A stretch of 35,101 nucleotides of DNA from Desertihabitans aurantiacus (lineage in GTDB: Bacteria; Actinomycetota; Actinomycetes; Propionibacteriales; Propionibacteriaceae), in NCBI RefSeq assembly GCF_003344635.1, contig NZ_QPKK01000011.1, positions 1 through 35,101 on the forward strand, given 5' to 3'. A program made the position numbers and the translations under genes. The notes below the pieces were generated by a model that did no database searches, had not been told where the DNA came from, and saw only the letters and a list, made by a program, of their open reading frames with translations. Below, piece by piece: positions 31,687 through 35,101 of this stretch. Numbering within the stretch: position 1 is the first letter of the stretch; each line of letters begins with the position of its first letter.

Positions 31687-33024
31687 TCAGCCCCAGGGGC
31701 CGGTGTCGCCGCCGGGGAGGTCGGCCTCGGGGTCGTAGGGGGTGCGGGTGAAGCGGAACGAGGCGAGGTCGAGGTGGTGCGGGACGCCGTCGCGGCGCAC
31801 CACCTGCAGCCGCTCGCCGGCGTAGTAGCCGCTGGTGCCGACCCAGGCGTCGGTGCCGTCGGGGCGGAACCCCGAGGCGCGGCCGGCGCCGACCGGGTCG
31901 AGGGTGAGCCAGCCGTCGGCGCGCAGCGCGAGGACGTAGGGCGCCGGCCCCCAGTACCAGGTGCCGGTGAGGTCGAGCAGATCGGCCTGGGTGTCGTCGG
32001 CGTACCAGGGCTCGGCCGCGGGAGGCAGGTGCTGGTCGACGAGCGACCACACGTCGGTGCCGAGGGTGGGCGGCATCCCGCTGGTGGTGTTGGTGAGGAC
32101 GACGACGCCGAGGCCGCTCTCGACGTCGACCTGGAGGTTGGCGAGGAACCCCGGCATCGAGCCGCCGTGGCCGATCCGGCGGCGGCCGTCGAGGTTGGTC
32201 ACCTGGATGCCGAGCCCGAAGGCGCTGCCCCAGGTCTGCCCGGGCAGGTCGCTGAACCCGCGCGGCAGCCGCATCGCGGCCAGCGTCTCGGCGGCCAGGA
32301 CGTCGGGGTGGCCGAAGCGCAGGAACTCCCCCCACACCGCGAGGTCGCCGACGGTGGACCACAGCTGGCCGGCGGCGGCCATCGAGTGGTGGTGGTGCTC
32401 GGGTTCGGTGAGCAGCAGGTCGGCGTGCGGGTGCCGGGCCAGCCCGGTGGCGTGGGGGGCGGTCGGGCGGACGGTGGTGCGGGTGAGCCCGAGCGGCTCG
32501 AGCAGCTCGGTGCGCACCGACTCCTCCCAGCTGGTGCCGCGGTGGCGGGCCACCACCTCGGCCAGCACGGCGAAGCCGACGTTGGAGTAGTGCAGGCGCT
32601 CCCCTGCCGGCAGCACCCGGCGCAGCTGGGGGGCGAGCTGCTCGAAGGGGTAGCCCTCGGTCCGCTCCCACCAGGGCGCGTCGGTCTCGGCGCGCAGCCC
32701 GGAGGTGTGGCTGAGCAGCTGGGCCAGGGTGACCTCGCCGATCGCCGTGCCGGGCAGGTGCTGCTCGAGCCGGTCCTCGACCGCCAGCACGCCCTCGTCG
32801 CGGAGACGGAGCACCAGCGCGGCGGTGAAGGTCTTGGAGATGGAGCCGATCCGGTACTGGGTGTCGGCGCCGGTCGGCTCGCTGCCGCGGCGGCCGTCGA
32901 CGGTGCCGGCGCTGGCGGTGGCGACCACCTCCCCGGCGCGGGTGACGGCGAGGGTGAGGCTGGGGATGCGGTACTCCCGCTGGCTGCGGGCGACCAGACG
33001 GTCGAGCTCGGGGGTGAGGGTCAT
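31687..33024 (-). CDS. Serine hydrolase of the beta-lactamase / class C family
   Basis: A 445-residue protein with the penicillin-binding serine fold (about residues 1-335) plus a C-terminal beta-domain. The three active-site motifs are present: Ser61-x-x-Lys64 (SISK), Tyr146-Ser-Asn148 (HYSN) and a His-Gly-Gly near residue 290 (IGHGGSMPG). Family members act as D-aminopeptidases, esterases or carboxypeptidases more often than as true beta-lactamases. There is no signal peptide, so it looks cytoplasmic. Two close ATGs exist: the inner one (33024) is preceded at proper spacing by GAGAGG, which would touch the outer one (33033). It follows the BTAD gene on the same strand after 83 bp. Substrate unknown. 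Confidence 0.88.
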   Translation of the reverse strand: MTLTPELDRLVARSQREYRIPSLTLAVTRAGEVVATASAGTVDGRRGSEPTGADTQYRIGSISKTFTAALVLRLRDEGVLAVEDRLEQHLPGTAIGEVTLAQLLSHTSGLRAETDAPWWERTEGYPFEQLAPQLRRVLPAGERLHYSNVGFAVLAEVVARHRGTSWEESVRTELLEPLGLTRTTVRPTAPHATGLARHPHADLLLTEPEHHHHSMAAAGQLWSTVGDLAVWGEFLRFGHPDVLAAETLAAMRLPRGFSDLPGQTWGSAFGLGIQVTNLDGRRRIGHGGSMPGFLANLQVDVESGLGVVVLTNTTSGMPPTLGTDVWSLVDQHLPPAAEPWYADDTQADLLDLTGTWYWGPAPYVLALRADGWLTLDPVGAGRASGFRPDGTDAWVGTSGYYAGERLQVVRRDGVPHHLDLASFRFTRTPYDPEADLPGGDTGPWG

Positions 33025-33057
33025 GGGCGCCATCCTCTCGACATCGGCGCCCACCCG

Positions 33058-33076
33058 CGTCGGCGACGAGCCGACG
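33058..33076 (-). terminator. Short hairpin between the BTAD and hydrolase genes
   Basis: CGTCGGC (33058-33064) and GCCGACG (33070-33076) form a perfect 7-bp stem with a 5-base loop, 31 bases after the BTAD gene stop. Without a T-run it may attenuate rather than end transcription. Confidence 0.4.
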
Positions 33077-33107
33077 ACTCCGACTCCGGCTCCAGGAACG
33101 GCCACGC

Positions 33108-35101
33108 TCAGGCCTCCCGTGCCCGGTGCCGACCCTCGAGCACCTCCTGCAGCACCCGGACGGTGTCCCCGTCGAGGTCCACGCCGAGCACCCGGGCCGA
33201 GCGGGTGAGCCGTCGGGCGATCCGTTCCACCTCGGCACGGTGCCCGGCGCGGTGCTCGGTGCGCAGCCGCGCCACCAGCAGCCGCTCGTCGTCGGGGCAC
33301 ACGGTCAGCGCGCGCGCCGCCGCCCAGCGGGCGAGGTCGAGGTCGCCGGCCTCCAGCGCCCGGTCGGTGAGCACGAGGGCGATGTCCCTGATGGTGCACA
33401 GCATCTGCACCCGCAGCTCCTCCGCCCACCCCCACTGGCCGGGGGCGGCGTCGGCCAGCGGCGCGCCGCGCACCATCCTCAGCGCGGTGACCAAGGCGTC
33501 CGTCCGGGCCTGCGGGACGCCACCGGCGACCAGCACCTGCAGCTCGTCCCAGTCCGACCCGACCGCCGGGTGCAGCGAGATCCGTCCCGAGTAGGCGTCG
33601 GGCAGGTAGGGCTCGCCGTCCTCGTCGGCGCCGAGCCAGGTGCGCAGCCGGCTCATGTTGGAGCGTCGGGTGCCCTCGGCCACCACCAGCGAGGACGCCA
33701 TCGCCGGCGCCGTCCGACCAGGGTGCTCCAACAGCCACGCGCAGTACTCGATGCACTGCTTGACCGCCCGCGTCGGCGGGGTGCCCCGGGCGCCGGTCAG
33801 CTCGACCACGCCGAGCATCAGCACCGTGGGCGGCCTGGTCGCACCGGCGTCGCCGCCGCTGGTGGGCACATCGTCCTCCTTCTCCTGCGAGCCCCTCCCC
33901 GGCAGCCGCACCACCGTCCGGTCCTCGTCCGCGGCCGGGTCGACGTCCGCCTCGGTGGCCGGTCCCCACCACGACGCCGGCGTGGTCGCGGTGGACCCGC
34001 TCACCCGCATCAGCTCGAGCACCGCCTCACGCACCTCGGCCCCGACCAGCTGCGGGACCAGCTCGACCACGGGGTCGTCGGCGGTCTCCAGCCGCGCCCG
34101 CTCCTGCCGCAGGTGCAGGCGGGCCAGACCCGGCCCGACCGGCGTCCCGGCCGGGTCCGCCAGCACCGCGCCTACCGGGGCGCCCTCGAGCACCAGCCCG
34201 TGCAGCCGCTCCCGCTGGACGTCGGTGGGTGGAGCGGCGAGGACCAGCACCTCCGGTGTCCAGGCGGTGTCGGCGTCGGGCTCGAACCGGTGCAGGGCGA
34301 GGACGCCGGGCCGCTGCTGCTGGGCGCGCCAGCGTCGTTCCAGTCGGTCGAGCTCCTCGTCCAGGCCGGTGGCGGCGTGGACGCCGCTGAGGTCGGCGGC
34401 GTGGGCGAACTCGGCGGCCTCGGCTCCGAGCACCGTGGTGGTCAGCTGGTCGGCCCACGGGTTGCAGGCGAGCTCCATCAGCACGGCGGTGCCGGCGGCG
34501 CGGAGCAGCTCCGGGTCGTCGGCCGCGAGGGTGGTCAGGCCGAGGTCGGTGAGCGAGACCAGCAGGTGCCCGCGGTCGGTGCGCCCGAGGGAGACGAGGC
34601 TGGGCCAGGCCACGGCGGTGGCGTCCTCGGCGAGCTCGTGGCGGTGCGCCTGCCAGTCCTCGACGGTGAGCGTCCAGGTCGTTCGGCGCGACGGGCCGTC
34701 GGCCCCGGGCCGGAGCTCACTGGTGCTCCCGAAGCCCGACGGTGCCGGGAGGAATCCGCGGTGGACCAGGGTGATGGCGTCGGGGGCGACCACCGCGTTC
34801 GTGAGCGGGGGGACCGGTTCGCGCCGGCTGGCGCAGTGGGCCGCGACCCGGCGCTGCACCCACAGCAGGTGCTCCAGCGACTGCGACTCCTGGTGCTGGG
34901 CCAGGGCAGCCCGGACCGTGCTGGCGGGCCGGGACGGCAGCGGCAGCGCCCGGCCGAGGGGGCGGCCGTTCAGCTGCAGCGTGCGGCGGTAGGCGAAACC
35001 GCCGACCAGGGCGGCGGCCAGCAGCCCGCCGGTGCTGCCGACCACGCCGACCCGGGCGACCGCGTCGGCGGTGACGCCGTCGGGCTCCTCCGCCTCGGGC
35101 G
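33108..35101 (-). CDS. Membrane protein with winged-helix and BTAD domains (N-terminus outside window)
   Basis: At least 663 residues. The frame is open to the right edge, so the first in-frame GTG (35045) is probably internal and the true N-terminus lies beyond the window. A membrane segment (VGSTGGLLAAALVGGFAYRR) is followed by a long low-identity middle region (about residues 30-415 from that GTG). A degenerate SARP-like winged helix comes next (PPTVLMLGVVELTG onward, with CIEYCAWLLEHPGR and NMSRLRTWLG). The C-terminus is the helical BTAD/TPR-like domain (from WDELQVLVAGG through AARALTVCPDDERLLVARLR). In actinobacteria such proteins often carry an N-terminal LysM domain and lie near pilus genes. 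A membrane-tethered regulator or scaffold is likely; the target is unknown. Confidence 0.8.
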   Translation of the reverse strand, partial: PEAEEPDGVTADAVARVGVVGSTGGLLAAALVGGFAYRRTLQLNGRPLGRALPLPSRPASTVRAALAQHQESQSLEHLLWVQRRVAAHCASRREPVPPLTNAVVAPDAITLVHRGFLPAPSGFGSTSELRPGADGPSRRTTWTLTVEDWQAHRHELAEDATAVAWPSLVSLGRTDRGHLLVSLTDLGLTTLAADDPELLRAAGTAVLMELACNPWADQLTTTVLGAEAAEFAHAADLSGVHAATGLDEELDRLERRWRAQQQRPGVLALHRFEPDADTAWTPEVLVLAAPPTDVQRERLHGLVLEGAPVGAVLADPAGTPVGPGLARLHLRQERARLETADDPVVELVPQLVGAEVREAVLELMRVSGSTATTPASWWGPATEADVDPAADEDRTVVRLPGRGSQEKEDDVPTSGGDAGATRPPTVLMLGVVELTGARGTPPTRAVKQCIEYCAWLLEHPGRTAPAMASSLVVAEGTRRSNMSRLRTWLGADEDGEPYLPDAYSGRISLHPAVGSDWDELQVLVAGGVPQARTDALVTALRMVRGAPLADAAPGQWGWAEELRVQMLCTIRDIALVLTDRALEAGDLDLARWAAARALTVCPDDERLLVARLRTEHRAGHRAEVERIARRLTRSARVLGVDLDGDTVRVLQEVLEGRHRAREA

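Noticed and set aside
31774-33594. 606-residue plus-strand frame opposite the serine hydrolase
   Set aside because: Antisense shadow crossing two minus-strand genes, no domain.

Overview
The window is very GC-rich DNA (roughly 70% or more by eye) from an actinobacterium (Actinomycetota). This rests on GTG starts, probable leaderless genes with a TAnnnT -10 box just before the start codon, an Lsr2-type DNA-binding domain, a mycothiol-type DinB/DUF664 protein, a CGNR regulator, a LysM/BTAD-type membrane protein and an ABC importer with no dedicated ATPase. A Propionibacteriales-like organism is plausible, but the family cannot be fixed from this sequence. No tRNA, rRNA, CRISPR array, insertion sequence or phage gene was seen. 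The window looks like ordinary chromosome with several small regulated modules.

Layout. 1-1.9 kb: an HtrA-type serine protease cut by the left edge, and a DUF4232-like lipoprotein. 1.9-3.9 kb: a GT1 glycosyltransferase divergent from its probable TetR repressor, with an inverted repeat covering the glycosyltransferase promoter. 3.9-11.8 kb: a short Lsr2-like DNA-binding protein and a 2369-residue sortase-anchored (LPDTG) surface protein with nine DUF11-like repeats, preceded by a structured leader. 11.8-15.6 kb: ArgE-like M20 deacylase, an LCM-family methyltransferase, and a small membrane protein translationally coupled to a zinc alcohol dehydrogenase. 15.6-17.5 kb: a cupin-YCII operon divergent from an ArsR/DUF5937 regulator. 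17.5-18.6 kb: a conserved hypothetical overlapping a YjbR protein, then a palindromic repeat array. 18.6-21.5 kb: an EamA exporter divergent from a CGNR regulator, MscS channel, and a candidate small RNA with its own promoter and terminator. 21.5-27.5 kb: DinB protein and GH29 alpha-L-fucosidase divergent from an LplABC-like sugar importer (binding protein and two permeases). 27.5-35.1 kb: S9 peptidase, secreted metallophosphoesterase, serine beta-lactamase-like hydrolase, and a BTAD/winged-helix membrane protein cut by the right edge.

How the genes fit together. The clearest functional unit is the fucosidase plus importer: an oligosaccharide would be bound outside, imported by the two permeases powered by an ATPase encoded elsewhere, and trimmed in the cytoplasm by GH29. 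Three divergent pairs (GT/TetR, cupin-YCII/ArsR, EamA/CGNR) have the layout of a local regulator controlling its neighbour, and each intergenic region holds a clear inverted or repeated operator-like element. The surface protein is the most striking gene: signal peptide, ligand-binding-like N-terminal domains, a long near-identical repeat stalk and a wall anchor, as in an adhesin. The least explained elements are the candidate sRNA at 21.4-21.5 kb, the leader of the surface protein and the mutually exclusive hairpins before the cupin gene.
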